Notes under the pieces: generated by a model
Database searches by the model: none
What the model was told of the DNA's origin: nothing
Seen by the model: the letters and a program-made list of their open reading frames with translations, nothing else
Shown: in pieces, positions 1 through 11,364 of the stretch
Layout: each line of letters opens with the position of its first letter
Position numbering within the stretch: the first letter of the stretch is position 1
Made by a program: the position numbers and the translations under genes
Source of the DNA: Lepeophtheirus salmonis
Lineage: Eukaryota; Arthropoda; Copepoda; Siphonostomatoida; Caligidae
Direction: 5' to 3'
DNA length: 64,000 nt
NCBI RefSeq assembly: GCF_016086655.4
Contig: NC_052142.2
Coordinates: 8,312,422-8,376,421, forward strand

Positions 1-1011
1 TTAAAATAATATCCTGTAATCCAGACAGAAAGTATCTAATGTTAGTCACATTAATCCACTCTTTCATCATTATAAGTACTATTATTTCTTATTTTATACA
101 TGACGCAATTTGTAATAATAATTTAATTCTCAATAGTTTAAGCTTTTTGATCTAAGAGATATTGCTACACTAAAATTATAATTTAAATATGTACTTTTTC
201 AAAAAATGCTATTTATTTATGTAAACCAATTCTCGACCTCTTAAATATAATTTTAGCTTTCTGAGTTCAATTAATTAATTATTTGAACTTGTAAATGAAT
301 AGGTGGAAATAAAATTTTATAATGATTGATGATTTGCATTTTTACTTAAATAACGAGATTCTAATAAGCTATGAATTTCGCCTAAGGGAAAATTTGGAGT
401 TCAAAAAAAGTATGATTATTTTTTAGCCATATATCTTGCAAATGAATAGTTAATTTTGAATCAAGTTTATTGTCATATTTTTTTGAAATAATAATTTACT
501 GACCTACAATATCCAGACAGTTACTGAAGCTTGTATCATGTAACTACAGTAAATATAACTTGAAAGGGACGATTGTATTGTTCTTCGATTGGGAATATCC
601 GAAGAAGATTGTTTTACTTTTCGATATAAAAGCTATTAATCTAATGGTTTCAGATATGATTTTAGTTAAAACAATGCTATTTTCTAATTGTAAAATATAT
701 TCTTTCTTTCTTAAACGAATTTTGATGTTGGTTTGAAAGAGATTACGATCAATTAGTTAGTAAAGTATTTCAACTCAATTTTAGTTGTAAATAGTTGAAT
801 TGATTGGTTTTGATTTGTATAATTTAATCTTATGAACTATGGAAATGATGTATGAATTAAGGATAGTTAGTTCAAATTTCCCCACTTTTAAAGCGTGGAA
901 ATAAATTGATCTATACTGAAATACACAATTATGATTATTTTCTATTATCCCAATGTAGATAACACCGGGAAACACAAATTTTGTTCAACTGAATTGAAGA
1001 CAATCATTGAA
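1..1011. other. AT-rich intergenic DNA, no gene seen
   Basis: Very AT-rich sequence with frequent stops in all frames. The only longer open frame, near 781-975 on the - strand, is low-complexity and has no recognisable motif. I see no RNA gene or transposon end here. Confidence 0.6.
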
Positions 1012-1014
1012 TTG

Positions 1015-1230
1015 ACATTTGAGTGAAAAATCCAAAACGGTGATCTCTTTCTCTCTGAGTCCTCTGTAATTCGGGACTATTATTATTAAAATTCATTTTT
1101 CACCCTTAAGACAATCACTAACTTTAAATTACGATTAATAAGACTTTTTAAAATATATTTTATTATAATAAAAGTGTTTTTATTGAGTCTGTATCATGTT
1201 CTGAACTCAACATATTTCCATTTTTAGATT
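1015..1230 (+). repeat. Dispersed repeat family A, copy 1
   Basis: One of four copies of a roughly 210-250 bp non-coding repeat in this window; the others are near 7150-7402, 14975-15200 (reversed) and 52815-53025. All begin with a version of GAATCCAAAACTGATCT and end with a version of TCTGAACTCAACATATTTCC. All also share a middle part with CGGGACTATTAT and AAGACAATCACTAA. The copies have diverged substantially. It has no coding potential and could be a MITE or SINE. Confidence 0.7.
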
Positions 1231-1239
1231 TAGATTATT

Positions 1240-3100
1240 ATAGACTATTTATCATTCATAGTGATAAGGAATATTATAGTTTAAATAACACAATAATAAT
1301 AATAAAATCCACAATCGTTAACTCATTTTTGCACAGCAAAATTCACATTCCCGCACAGTTTAAACAACTTATTCATAACTATTCGTTGGCATTTCTAAAA
1401 GCTGAATTAAAACCCATGTTAAAATCTGAATGAACAAAAAAAGAATCATAGCACTAACCGTTTATCATATTCAAATCTTAAGGCTGTAATTTTTTTTACG
1501 TTTTCTAAAGCCCTTCAGTTATCATTCTTTCCACACTCTTCTTCTTTTCCCCTTTTTTTATACTTGATTACCGCAAACTTTTCTCCAAAACCAAACAAGG
1601 AAATCAGTTGATAGTTAGGCAAATAATTCAATCACATCTAATACTTTTTATCTCTCAATTACTTCCCGACTATCATTGTCATATTATTTTTACACAATTT
1701 TTAATTATATTTACATATAGATATTTCATAGATAAGCAAAATATATCAGTAAACCCATTTTAACTCTGTTCATTTCAAAGTACGCAAAATAAAATGGTGT
1801 TATTGTAGGGACATAATGAAATGCATGTAATGTATTAATAGCACTGGGCGTATTGGGGAGTACGATGAAGAAGCGGGATCGAGACATATGGAACTATTGA
1901 TCAAAGCTTATTTTTTAAAACAGCTTATCTTGTGATTTCTGATGATTTAATATGACGTGTTTCTGTTCTAGAAATGAGAATCTTGTATATTTCAAATAAC
2001 ACTAGAGAAGAATTAATATAAAAAATAAGATATTTTTTTAAGGCATTTCCCAAATAATATTACTTATATTACACAAACGTAGGCGGCAAACTATCGATTC
2101 TTTATTAGAGGAATATGTTATCACAACAATAATTTTGTAAATAAACAAGAAAAAAAAGCACACACAAAACCCGTTTTTCCTTTTCTTATCTCAGAACAAT
2201 TATTTATCCATATTTTTTGGTCAGCTGAATTTATTAATGGTGTTATGTAACCCTTTGTTATTATTGATCACTAGCTGAAATACCACGTGTCATAAGTAAA
2301 TCATATTTGTTAATTATTTGGTCTTGGAATACTACAATACCGTATTGTTAAAACACTCTTACTTACTGTATTCCTAATAAAATGTTTGATGATAACTTTG
2401 TCTTGTAAAACTTGTTTTAATTTATTGAAAATTTGTTGTTAATCTTACCATATGCTATTTATGATTTTTTCAATATCAGACCTGTTGTGCATACCCTACC
2501 CCCCTCGCCCCACCCTCCCTAAAAAAAATATTTTTATATAGAGACAAAAAAAACTTATGTAGAAGAGTTCAAAAATGGACATAAGTTCAATGAAAATGAA
2601 ACAATTTGCCTGGCATTTTTATCACATGGAAAAATATTTATGTTCATTGATATACTCTTTAGTGACAATATCGAAATCGTTAAATCAACTTGTGAAATTT
2701 CTTATAAAAGAATATTAATGGAAAATATTCCTTTAGAGCAATTGCAATCAAGTATTGTGTGATCATATCTTCATTATTAATAACATAATGATAAAAAACT
2801 GCAATTTTAATATTTATTAATAGTACTTCATATCTCAGATATAAAAATAGTACTTCATATCTCAGATATAAAAATATTACTTCAAGAAAGTAATGATTTT
2901 ATAGACTTAAATCCATCCTTATGTGTTTATATAAACTGATTGAATAGATATTCAAGCTAACATAAGATTTATTTATAAATACTTTCATTATATTATTGTT
3001 TGATAATCTCACCCGTTTGAGAGATATGGCAAAAGTTTGACATTATATATTTAATATTTCTAAACACTAAATATCTTTAATAATTTTCAAACAATCATTA
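1240..3100. other. AT-rich non-coding stretch
   Basis: No open frame of note and no recognisable element. It contains a C-rich patch near 2500-2520 and the exact tandem duplication at 2821-2874, listed separately. Confidence 0.55.
2821..2874. repeat. Exact 27-bp tandem duplication
   Basis: The 27-bp unit beginning TAGTACTTCATATCTCAGAT occurs twice in a row without mismatch (2821-2847 and 2848-2874). Identical copies suggest a recent duplication by replication slippage. Confidence 0.9.
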
Positions 3101-3124
3101 TTATTTAAGAAGTTGACTTCCTAC

Positions 3125-3341
3125 CTGATTTGAAACTCCAAGACAGGATCAATATTAAAATTAAAAGTAATGAAAATAGTAATAATATAATTAAAAACTT
3201 TTCCAATGTAGTTTTTTGATGAAAAAAACTTTGCCAGCAATTTTTTGTCCTTTGAGAAGATGAGGTTATGCCAATATTCGCCTCCAATTCTTCTTTGAAT
3301 CTACCGTTAACTTCATCCATTATCTGCTTCTTTTTTTTCAT
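3125..3341 (-). CDS. Possible first exon of a type II membrane protein (tentative)
   Basis: The open frame begins with a lysine-rich start (a second in-frame Met follows at codon 8, after MKKKKQI). It runs through a polar stretch of about 45 residues and a strongly hydrophobic segment (EKFLIILLLFSLLLILILIL) flanked by positive residues. Just after it, at 3124/3125, the - strand reads CAG|GTAGGA, a good splice donor in phase 1. This layout of short cytoplasmic part, TTLEK and signal anchor resembles the first exon of M13 (neprilysin/ECE-like) peptidases. That resemblance is weak, and no ectodomain exon is visible in the 3.1 kb that remain downstream on this strand. It could also be a chance open frame. 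Confidence 0.28.
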
Positions 3342-3470
3342 ATCATTATTAAGGCTCTTAGTTAATTTTAATGCAATTTTTGGTATCTGACATATATGTT
3401 TTTAGAATGAGCGAAAGCAGTTTTACTGAATGAAAAATAACTTTTCTCTAAATTATTAATGGGCAAATTT

Positions 3471-3491
3471 AAAAAAAAAAAAAAAAAAAAA
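3471..3491 (+). repeat. Poly(A) tract
   Basis: A run of 21 A residues. It may be the tail of an old retroposed sequence, but no body with coding signal or target duplication is evident. Confidence 0.7.
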
Positions 3492-3494
3492 GGA

Positions 3495-5537
3495 AACTGT
3501 TTTCACTATATTACGTGCACGCTTTGCTCACTAATTCAAAGGCTGGCCTTGTGCTAAGGAGAAATTATTAATACAACACAAACTCCATACAGATTTTTGT
3601 TCAATATAAAAACATATTTTTGATATTTTTTTAAGATATCAAATATAATTAGAAGAAATAAGTAACTTTAAAAAAGAATAGATATTTTATATAATAAAGC
3701 AATAAATATTTAGTAATACTGGGAATTTATGAAGGGTCATTTTATAAATCTATATATTTTAATTAATTAATTAATGACAAAAATATGGAATTAGCTTCAT
3801 AACCAAGGTGAAAAGCCCATTTTATGCGTCCATGTCCATTTTTTATTCGCAATACAGTATAATCTATATCTCAACTTATATATGGGGTAAATACGCAAAA
3901 TAAAAACGTTCTGTGTTAACTTTTAGATATATAATTCTTACATTTAATTTAGTAAAGAAATTTAGCTAAAATCACCATGTTAAAACTCAATTTTGAGACA
4001 CATTTCGATGTAGAAGTTAGTTTTAGTTATTAATATAAAATAAAATGATAAAAATCTGATTTGATATTTACATGCAAGGGGATCGTTAGTTCCTTTATAC
4101 AGGGCTCAAGGCCCCCCCCCCCACAAAAAAAGTATATTATCTATATATATATTATATATGTCTATTGTAATTAATTAATATCCATAGCCGTAGAAGAATG
4201 GGGGGCGGGGGGTAAAGGTTGGAGCCAAGTAAGATTGGGGCTATCACATTCTTCAGGTATGTCAGTAAAAGGGATATAGAGAGAAGGGTGTAGTATGTTG
4301 TTTTAAATCAAACCCGTCTTTGATATCTAATTTCTAATATGTAGCAACAGATCCTTAAAAAATTATTTCTTAATAAATATAATTCCACACAAAAAAAATT
4401 TTTATATTTAAAGCATTGTCAAAGAAATGTCATTTTATAAAAAAATGTCAAGGATGGTTACCACATCTATCGAGCATTTAAATGTATAACTTCAGAATAG
4501 ACCAATCGAAAATATATTTCTAAAAACTCTGAAATTATAATCTTCAAACCTCAACAATTCTTTTATCAAAATTAAAAAGTTCTGTGATTTAAAATTAACC
4601 TTGTTTGGAGGAAAGAAAATGCCACAATAGTTAGTTTTTGGGAAGGATATAAGGAACTAAAGAAAGTTTAACCAATAAACAATTATCATTTCAATTACAT
4701 AGAATATGTATTTTATATTTTTAATACTACCCAATGTTTATAATGAAACTCATATTATATATAATATGGAATAAATAGTATTAAATAATTTTTTTATTAC
4801 GCAATTTCTACAAATAATCGAGAACAAATCAATTTTTGAGCAGACTAAAATTGTTTCAAATATATTCATACAGTAATGAATCCTTTTTCAATCAAATTAA
4901 ATTTAATATTTTTTTATTTTTTTTGCAATTTCATGCAAATAAAAAAAGGAATAGCGGTTCAACAAATTATTCCAGTATTAATTTTTTTCCGCAAAGATTA
5001 ATTAATTTGTGAATTAGCTCCATTTTATCTTCAATGTTAAGTTCTATATTGCACATCATGGGGTCAGAACAAAAACGTAGTTAGTGGAAATTTTATGTAT
5101 CAGAGAAAATTGTTGATGAAGTTTAGATTTTACATATTGAATATATATTTGTCTTTGTAAGTGTAGTTTCAAGTGAAGTGATACTTCTTAAAACAATGTT
5201 TCAAGACAATGTCTCTGTATGTTGATGTGTAAACTACTAAAGGATATATTTCACTTAATTCAAAATATTAGTCTAAGAAGTCAGAAATAAATTGTGGTCA
5301 GTTATGTATACAATAAATTGGCTTTGGTTTTTATTGATTACGCTATGCAACAACATTTTGGGGTGCCAGCTGAAACCTTTATTTAATGGTTGTTAATTAA
5401 GCTGCAAAACACCAAAATAACCTTTTAAACCTCTACCTTTTAAACTTGGCCTTTGGAGTCTCTTTTATTTTTTTTATAATAACGTTTATAGAGTATAATT
5501 CTGATTCAGAGCCATATTTCGACGTGAAACAACAATA
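3495..5537. other. AT-rich non-coding stretch
   Basis: Only short, low-complexity open frames. It contains a C12-13 run near 4112-4123 and a G-rich patch near 4200-4213. No gene or mobile element was recognised. Confidence 0.55.
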
Positions 5538-5539
5538 TA

Positions 5540-6873
5540 CAGGGAACGGGGATCAAATTATCGCCTACTCTAAACCTTGATAACTTGAAGACGACATTAT
5601 CAAATAAAAAACCTGTTACCAAATAGGATACCCATTCTCGTCAGCTGACGATACGTAGTTCAGTTAGCATCATGCCGTCATCATATGAGGAGATACAGAG
5701 CTATAAGTGGAACGAAGAGCTTTCGAGGTACGCCGTAGTCATGTCATTGGTGAATAATGGAGGTAAATCTCCAATTCAACGATTGCTTCAACCTTAGGAG
5801 TGAATTTATGGACTATTCAGCGTATCCGTAAAAAGCTAGAAGACACCTGGGATGTTGATGCCACCATAAAGAGGGCACCCAAGGAGGAGGGCGCCGACAG
5901 GAAGGTCAGGGACACCGACTTTGTCGACAAGGTAAAGAAGATGGTTGACGATGATCCTACCAGGTCCATGAAGGTAATGGCGAGGGATCTGGGCTACCAT
6001 GAGAAAACAATAAGGGACTGTGTATCTGAGGATTTAAGTTGCAGGAGCTACAATATATTAGGTGGGCCAGATCTTGACCCAGAAGGGAAAGGACAACAGG
6101 CTGATGAAGTCAACAAAATTGCTCAACAAGCTCAAGCATCCAAATCAGCCCGGGATGCTGTGGTTTTTCTTTGATGAAAAGAATTTCTGTCAAGATCAGA
6201 AGGTCAACAAGCAGAACAACAGTTGGATAGCCACCTGCACCAGCCATGTGAGGAAGGTAATGACGACCAAGTTCCCTGCAACGGTCATGGTGTTCGGGGT
6301 GGTCAGCAGTGAAGGTCATGTTATGCCTCCCCACATGTTTGAAACGGGTCTAAAGGTCAATACAGAGGTCTACCTGGATGTTATGGAGAAGGTGGTTCTG
6401 CCCTGGATCCAAGGGGTGGCAGGAGACAGGCCCTGGGTGTGGCAACAGGACTCAGCACCCTGCCATGTGTCCAAAATCTCCATGCAGTGGTTAACCGAGA
6501 ACTGTTATGACGTCGTAACCTAGGATTTGTGGTCTCCTAACTCTCCCGACCTTAATCCTTTGGACTATTTTGTAAGGTTATGTCGAGAGACATACCAACA
6601 GACATGCCCATAGCACCAAGGCCACCCTGATGGACTCCATCATGGAGGTATTCGGCAACATGGACAATGAGATGGTCAGAAGAGCCTGCGGCCGGTTCAG
6701 AGGCCGTATTGAGGCTGTTATTGATGCCAACGGTGATTATAACGAAAGAATGGCTACTCTATACCTATATGTTCGTCATAGTTTTGATTTTCAATAAAAA
6801 AGTTAAAAAATGTATATTTTGTGTTGCTTTTTGTAGAAAAATATTTTGCAGACAATTTGATCCCTGCTCCCTG
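5540..6873 (+). mobile_element. Tc1/mariner-type element with both TIRs
   Basis: A 1,334-bp element bounded by terminal inverted repeats of about 26 bp (5540-5565 and 6848-6873) that match at 21 positions; both start CAGGGA and share GGGATCAAATT. TA dinucleotides lie directly outside each end (5538-5539 and 6874-6875), as expected for the TA target duplication of this superfamily. Inside is one broken transposase gene on the + strand. By spacing of the last two catalytic Asp positions it belongs to the DD37D (maT-like) type. Confidence 0.93.
5672..6797 (+). pseudogene. DD37D mariner-type transposase, broken
   Basis: Decayed transposase. The ATG at 5672 opens an N-terminal part with KSPIQRLLQ. 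A frameshift/stop near 5795 leads to WTIQRIRKK and the helix-turn-helix part. A second frameshift lies near 6060-6170, before the first catalytic region (FFFDEKNFCQDQ). The second catalytic Asp is in WQQDSAPCH. An in-frame TAG near 6521 precedes WSPNSPDLNPLDYF, which carries the third Asp; 37 residues lie between the second and third Asp. A further frameshift near 6575 leads to the end with RFRGRIEAVIDANGDY and a TAA at 6795. An AATAAA overlaps the stop. It cannot make an active enzyme. The family cuts and pastes DNA at TA sites in the nucleus. Confidence 0.92.
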
Positions 6874-7149
6874 TAGATAAAATTTAAATTTAAAATCAAT
6901 TAATAAAAACATTGCAACATATGAAATATTAATTATTAATTAGGTCATCTTTATTAAAGCTTAAATTATACAAAATTATGAAATGTGGAGGATCTTTCTG
7001 AAAGCTAATATTTTTTAATTTGTCAATTTTCAATTATATTCTTGCAAAAAATACAGGATAAGTCTTTTATTGCAACATAGAAAAATGTACCACAAAATAA
7101 TTGTCAATTTCAGTGGGAACACAAAATATCTAGCAATGAAATGAAGCCA

Positions 7150-7402
7150 CGAATATAATTTATTTTTGAGCACAGAATCCAAAACTGATCTCAGTTTTGA
7201 TCTGGGTTGTCAGGTTTCAGAAATATCTGAGGTTATAGTAATTTGGGACTATTATAATTTAGAGTCATTGTTCATTATTAAAACAATCACCAATTTGAAG
7301 TATGATGAATAAAACTTATGTAAAATGGTTCTTTACTATTATAAAAATGATTTTATCTATTCTTTATGTCGTTCTGAACTCGACATATTTCCATTTCTAT
7401 GG
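7150..7402 (+). repeat. Dispersed repeat family A, copy 2
   Basis: Shares its start (GAATCCAAAACTGATCTCAG), its middle (GGGACTATTATAATTTAGAG, AACAATCACC) and its end (TCTGAACTCGACATATTTCC) with the copies at 1015, 14975 and 52815. It is non-coding. Confidence 0.75.
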
Positions 7403-8029
7403 TTTAAAATGTGGAAAAAGGACACTGAAGAAATGATCCAGACTTTGAAATTTTACAAGATATATCTCGTCACCTTAAAGAATTGGATCCACAAGAGTTA
7501 AATTATTTGATACGTGATTAGGGATTCTAGCTTCACAGTTCAATCATACAAAATTACTTAATTCGAAAAATGAAAATCAATTTACTAGAATACGGTGTTC
7601 TTGATGAGGTTTTTTTTTTCAAATATGTGGATAACTTCCAGAGGAATTAAAAAGCAACTAACAACAAAGAGTTAGTCTTCTAGATGGAGGACTACAGAGT
7701 ATAGAGTAATGCAATATAAAATGAGTATCAAACTTGTTTTTCTTAATAGCTATCTTGCAGGCTCTCTTGATAATATTGGTGATGTATGGGATGAACAGCA
7801 AAAAAGATTTTCTCAAAATTTAATAGTAAGTTAAAGGGGAAAAAGATGGAAAAAGAACAAGCTTTTGCAACCACTATTTTATATGTTATAAGTACAGATA
7901 ATTTAAAATCATAAACCAGGCTTTAAAAAGATCTAGAAATATCTTATCTCTTAAGTATTTGATCATTATATCTTCTTTTATCAAAAAAATTATTGATTAT
8001 CATAATTTTTATAAGATAATATTACATCC

Positions 8030-8275
8030 AATGGCTATGTAGTTCTCCATCAGTCTATTCACTATCTCTTTTTTGGTAGTTGCTTCTTAGTTTCCCAGGA
8101 AGTTATTCACTACATCTTTGAAAGAAATCCAAGCATTATTTTCCTAATTTGTCATTTTACTGACCAAATCTTCATCCCTGATGAGTTTTGATATTGGTTG
8201 CCAATCAAATACACTAACTTCTATTTTTGCAGTTGAAAGATTTGTAAATTTAGGGGTGATGTAATTGAAGTATTC
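8030..8275 (-). pseudogene. Fragment of an unnamed repetitive arthropod gene family
   Basis: Reading the - strand gives an interrupted protein: PKFTNLSTAKIEVSVFDWQP, then KLIRDEDLVSKMTN, a stop, ENNAWISFKDVVNNFLGN, a stop, then KEIVNRLMENY and IGCN. The pattern AW-SF-VV-NFLGN followed by a GCN motif is one I know from uncharacterised, multi-copy arthropod genome sequences of unknown function. A longer relative lies at 54513-55440 in this window. At least two stops make this a dead fragment. Confidence 0.6.
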
Positions 8276-8399
8276 CAGTGGTCCATTGAAATATGAACAC
8301 CTACTAATTCAATAATTAATTAATGTTGAGTTATTTAAATTAATTCATATTTCAGTATATAAAAGCATACATAATTAGTTACAAAATTAAAAAAATAAG

Positions 8400-9040
8400 C
8401 TCTCTAGCTAACGTACAAGTCGAGAAGATGACAATTGAACGTGACTGAAGATTTTCTATTTGTGCACTCAAAGCAGTTGGGTGTTTCCCAAGACCAGTTC
8501 TACGCTGTTAGCAAGTCAGTAACGTTGGAGAGCATGAAGGGCTCCCTCAAAAATGCCAAATTGGAATCGGAGGAGTTACAAAAAAACAGCAAGGCCAATC
8601 CTCTCAAGTCTATAAGGCCCCATACAAGAGATCTGTTTTCACACCAGACTTCCAGAAAAGTGAAGTAGAGAAATTGTGAAGTTTGAGAGGCCACTTTTGA
8701 AAACAGCAATAAAAGAAACCATTTTCTCCGTTGCAATACTCTTTTGAATGAGTTTTTTGAGTTATTATAGAAATCTTTTTTGACACTTTTGGCCCCTGTA
8801 GAACCCTGATGCCATCTCCCTCAACTACACATTTTGGTTGCATGTCTAGAGGTAGATTACAGTGTCAGTTATCCAAACATCAAGGCCTTCAATGCTCATG
8901 TCTGCCAACACAGGGACGCCGGGACAGAGAAATTCATCTGCAGCAGGTGCAAGGCCGCTGCCACCACCTTTGTCATCATTGCCAATAGGAAGTCTACATT
9001 AATGTTTAACAGAGCTGAGACACACATATATTTATAGTAT
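8400..9040 (+). mobile_element. Internally deleted Tc1/mariner relic (DD41D-like)
   Basis: The first part encodes the N-terminal half of a transposase-like protein (KQLGVSQDQFYAVSKSV, then a basic stretch and SIRPHTRDL). After a gap that removes the catalytic core, LNYTFWLHV is followed by SVSYPNIKAFNAHVCQHRDA and a C-terminal CKAAATTFVIIANRKST pattern. These resemble the two ends of DD41D-type mariner proteins. A related relic lies on the opposite strand at 52150-52690; both share CTCTAGCT-ACGTACAAG at the 5' edge. The start and end are approximate and no clear TIRs were found. Confidence 0.55.
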
Positions 9041-9049
9041 TAATTTTTT

Positions 9050-11360
9050 CGAAATTCTATTGTTAATTAATAAATTATATTCTAGTGAATTTTAATATTA
9101 AAAGTGTTTAGATTTTAATGAACCACTCGTTATGTGAACTTTGTAAAAATTAAAATAATGGGATATTTGTACTTAAACTATTTGAAAAAGGGTAATTTTG
9201 AGAATAATGTGGAAGTCTCCAGAAGGATGGTTGACTTAGATACATAATTCAATTATATCTTAGTACTTGAACATTCTTTCATATAAAAAAAAACCTGTCC
9301 TTTAATTGAAACTTTTTATTGGGAATCTATCTCATATATTCCAACGTTCATTTGCCAAAAGCAATGAACCTATTCGTTTACTTGCCTAAGTCTTCTTATT
9401 TCTTGGGAAAGAGTTCCTAGATGACTTTTGACTGGCTTTCATCTTCCATTAGTTCAGTTTTGGAATCTGTCTCTTTTGTGACAAAGGGCTGACTTACAAA
9501 GATAACGAAGATAACCGTTTAGGATTGCAATTTTTCAAGGGAATATGAAATTGTCCATTTGTGAATTACTACTTCATACATAGTAACGGATGATCAACTT
9601 AAATAGAGTTCTTCGTATGACAATAATTTCGAGTAACTTTTAGGAAAGTTCTCATGAGAGCCAAGATAATTTGTATTTAGGAATGATAACTTTCTAGCTC
9701 TTAAATAAAGGCAACAACAACAGACGAACATCTGCCAAGAGTTTTTCCTCATACAGTTTATAGAAGTTTAAATACTATCTTGATCATATCCCTATGATCC
9801 CTTGTGCAATCCGTTTCAACTTATTGAATTTGCCTATTTTTTTCTTTTTTTTCATTAAGTTAGAATTTTAATTATTAATTTTAGAATCAATGGGTTGTGG
9901 CTAATTTCAAATTAATTGATTTAAATTTATTTGATTACTTTTTTGAATATTATAATATTAGCAAAGATTAAGGAGAATGATATTGACGTTATTTTTTAAT
10001 TCTACACTATTGCACACAATTTAATATTTTAAGAAGATAAAGTGAATCAGAAAAGTGATGATTTGAATTCTAAAAGTTCATGAAAATATTTCATTAGAAA
10101 TGGATTAGACCATATTTCAACCAAAAATTGAGAATAACTGTGAGAAGTTAAATAGTAACAATCTTTAAATAATTATGAAATAGATTTCAAATGTCAAAAA
10201 TACTACCTTTAATTCATTCATATTGTGTATTACTGAAAATTGTCCATTCTCCGTGTATATTAATATTATATTCCTTGAGTACTGTAGTATGTGAAATTAT
10301 CCTCAGGTTTTAGCAATCTTTTCCCACTCAGCCGTCAAGCAAGGAGCTAAGATACTTTTTTCTCCATAGCTGTACGTCAGTACTGCGCTTTGTCCGCTTC
10401 AGCGGACCAAACAAAAGAACTATACCCAACTGTCCACTAATACCATATGTAAATATAGATTAATTATGTCATAATTAATTATTAAATTCTGTTATACATA
10501 GCTTATGAACAATTCTTAATAGTACTGAGTCATTATAATAAAATTACATATTTTGTAGCACGTCAACCCAAAAGGAAGCTAGAATATTTTTTCTCAAAAT
10601 TGAACATGGAATACCATTTCCAACAAATTATAATTCATTTCAATGGACAAATGATTTTGGAGGCACTGTAAATTGTACTTAAATTAGTTGTTAAAACTCA
10701 CGGCTACATTTATAGAATTAGGAAATTAATAAACTATAAGTCTAAGACAATATTGGGGCCAAATTAAGTCAAATAGATAAAACGAAGATTTTAAACTACA
10801 GTTAACATTCTCAGGTATCTCAATTCATCCCAGAAATTTGAATTCAAGCCCTACAATTGATCGTAATATCTCTTTGAAATATTGCCTGTCCTTTTATAAA
10901 TAAAAATGATTGAACTTTTGAATATATGATTATATGATTCGTATTTTTCATCAAAATAAATAGTTTTTAAACTAAACTCTTACATGTATGACGCCATTGA
11001 AAAAATACATTGCAGCCAAGATTAACAAAAATACCTTTAACATTGATTGCAAACAGTAACGTTCAACATAATATCCAACTCAAATATCCACTCAATGTAA
11101 AGTACTTTAAATCAATATGGAAAATGTTGTGTGTGTCTTTGTTTTTATTTTTGGCTGTAAAGTACTTTTGAAATAATTAAGAGTGTGAGAATGCGTTTTG
11201 TCGAATGCAAGATAAATTAAATTATTACTGCTTAAGAGGGACATAATAAAAGTGATTTACTTTTTAGAGTGAACTGTTGCAGCAAATAGGAGTTTAAACA
11301 GTTATTTATTATCAGAAATGTATCACAGAAAGTGGAAAACGCATTTTAACAAAGATTTGG
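9050..11360. other. AT-rich non-coding stretch
   Basis: No recognisable gene. A small GC-rich hairpin, GTCCGCTTCAGCGGAC, lies near 10397-10412 in otherwise plain sequence. The rest is AT-rich with stops in all frames. Confidence 0.55.
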
Positions 11361-11364
11361 GTAT

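Noticed and set aside
4112..4213. C-run and G-run as a regulatory quadruplex
   Set aside because: Isolated homopolymers in AT-rich DNA without a nearby gene; simple-sequence expansion is the simpler reading.
5800..6523. Two separate host genes of 124 and 153 residues
   Set aside because: They are two frames of one broken mariner transposase lying between matching TIRs.
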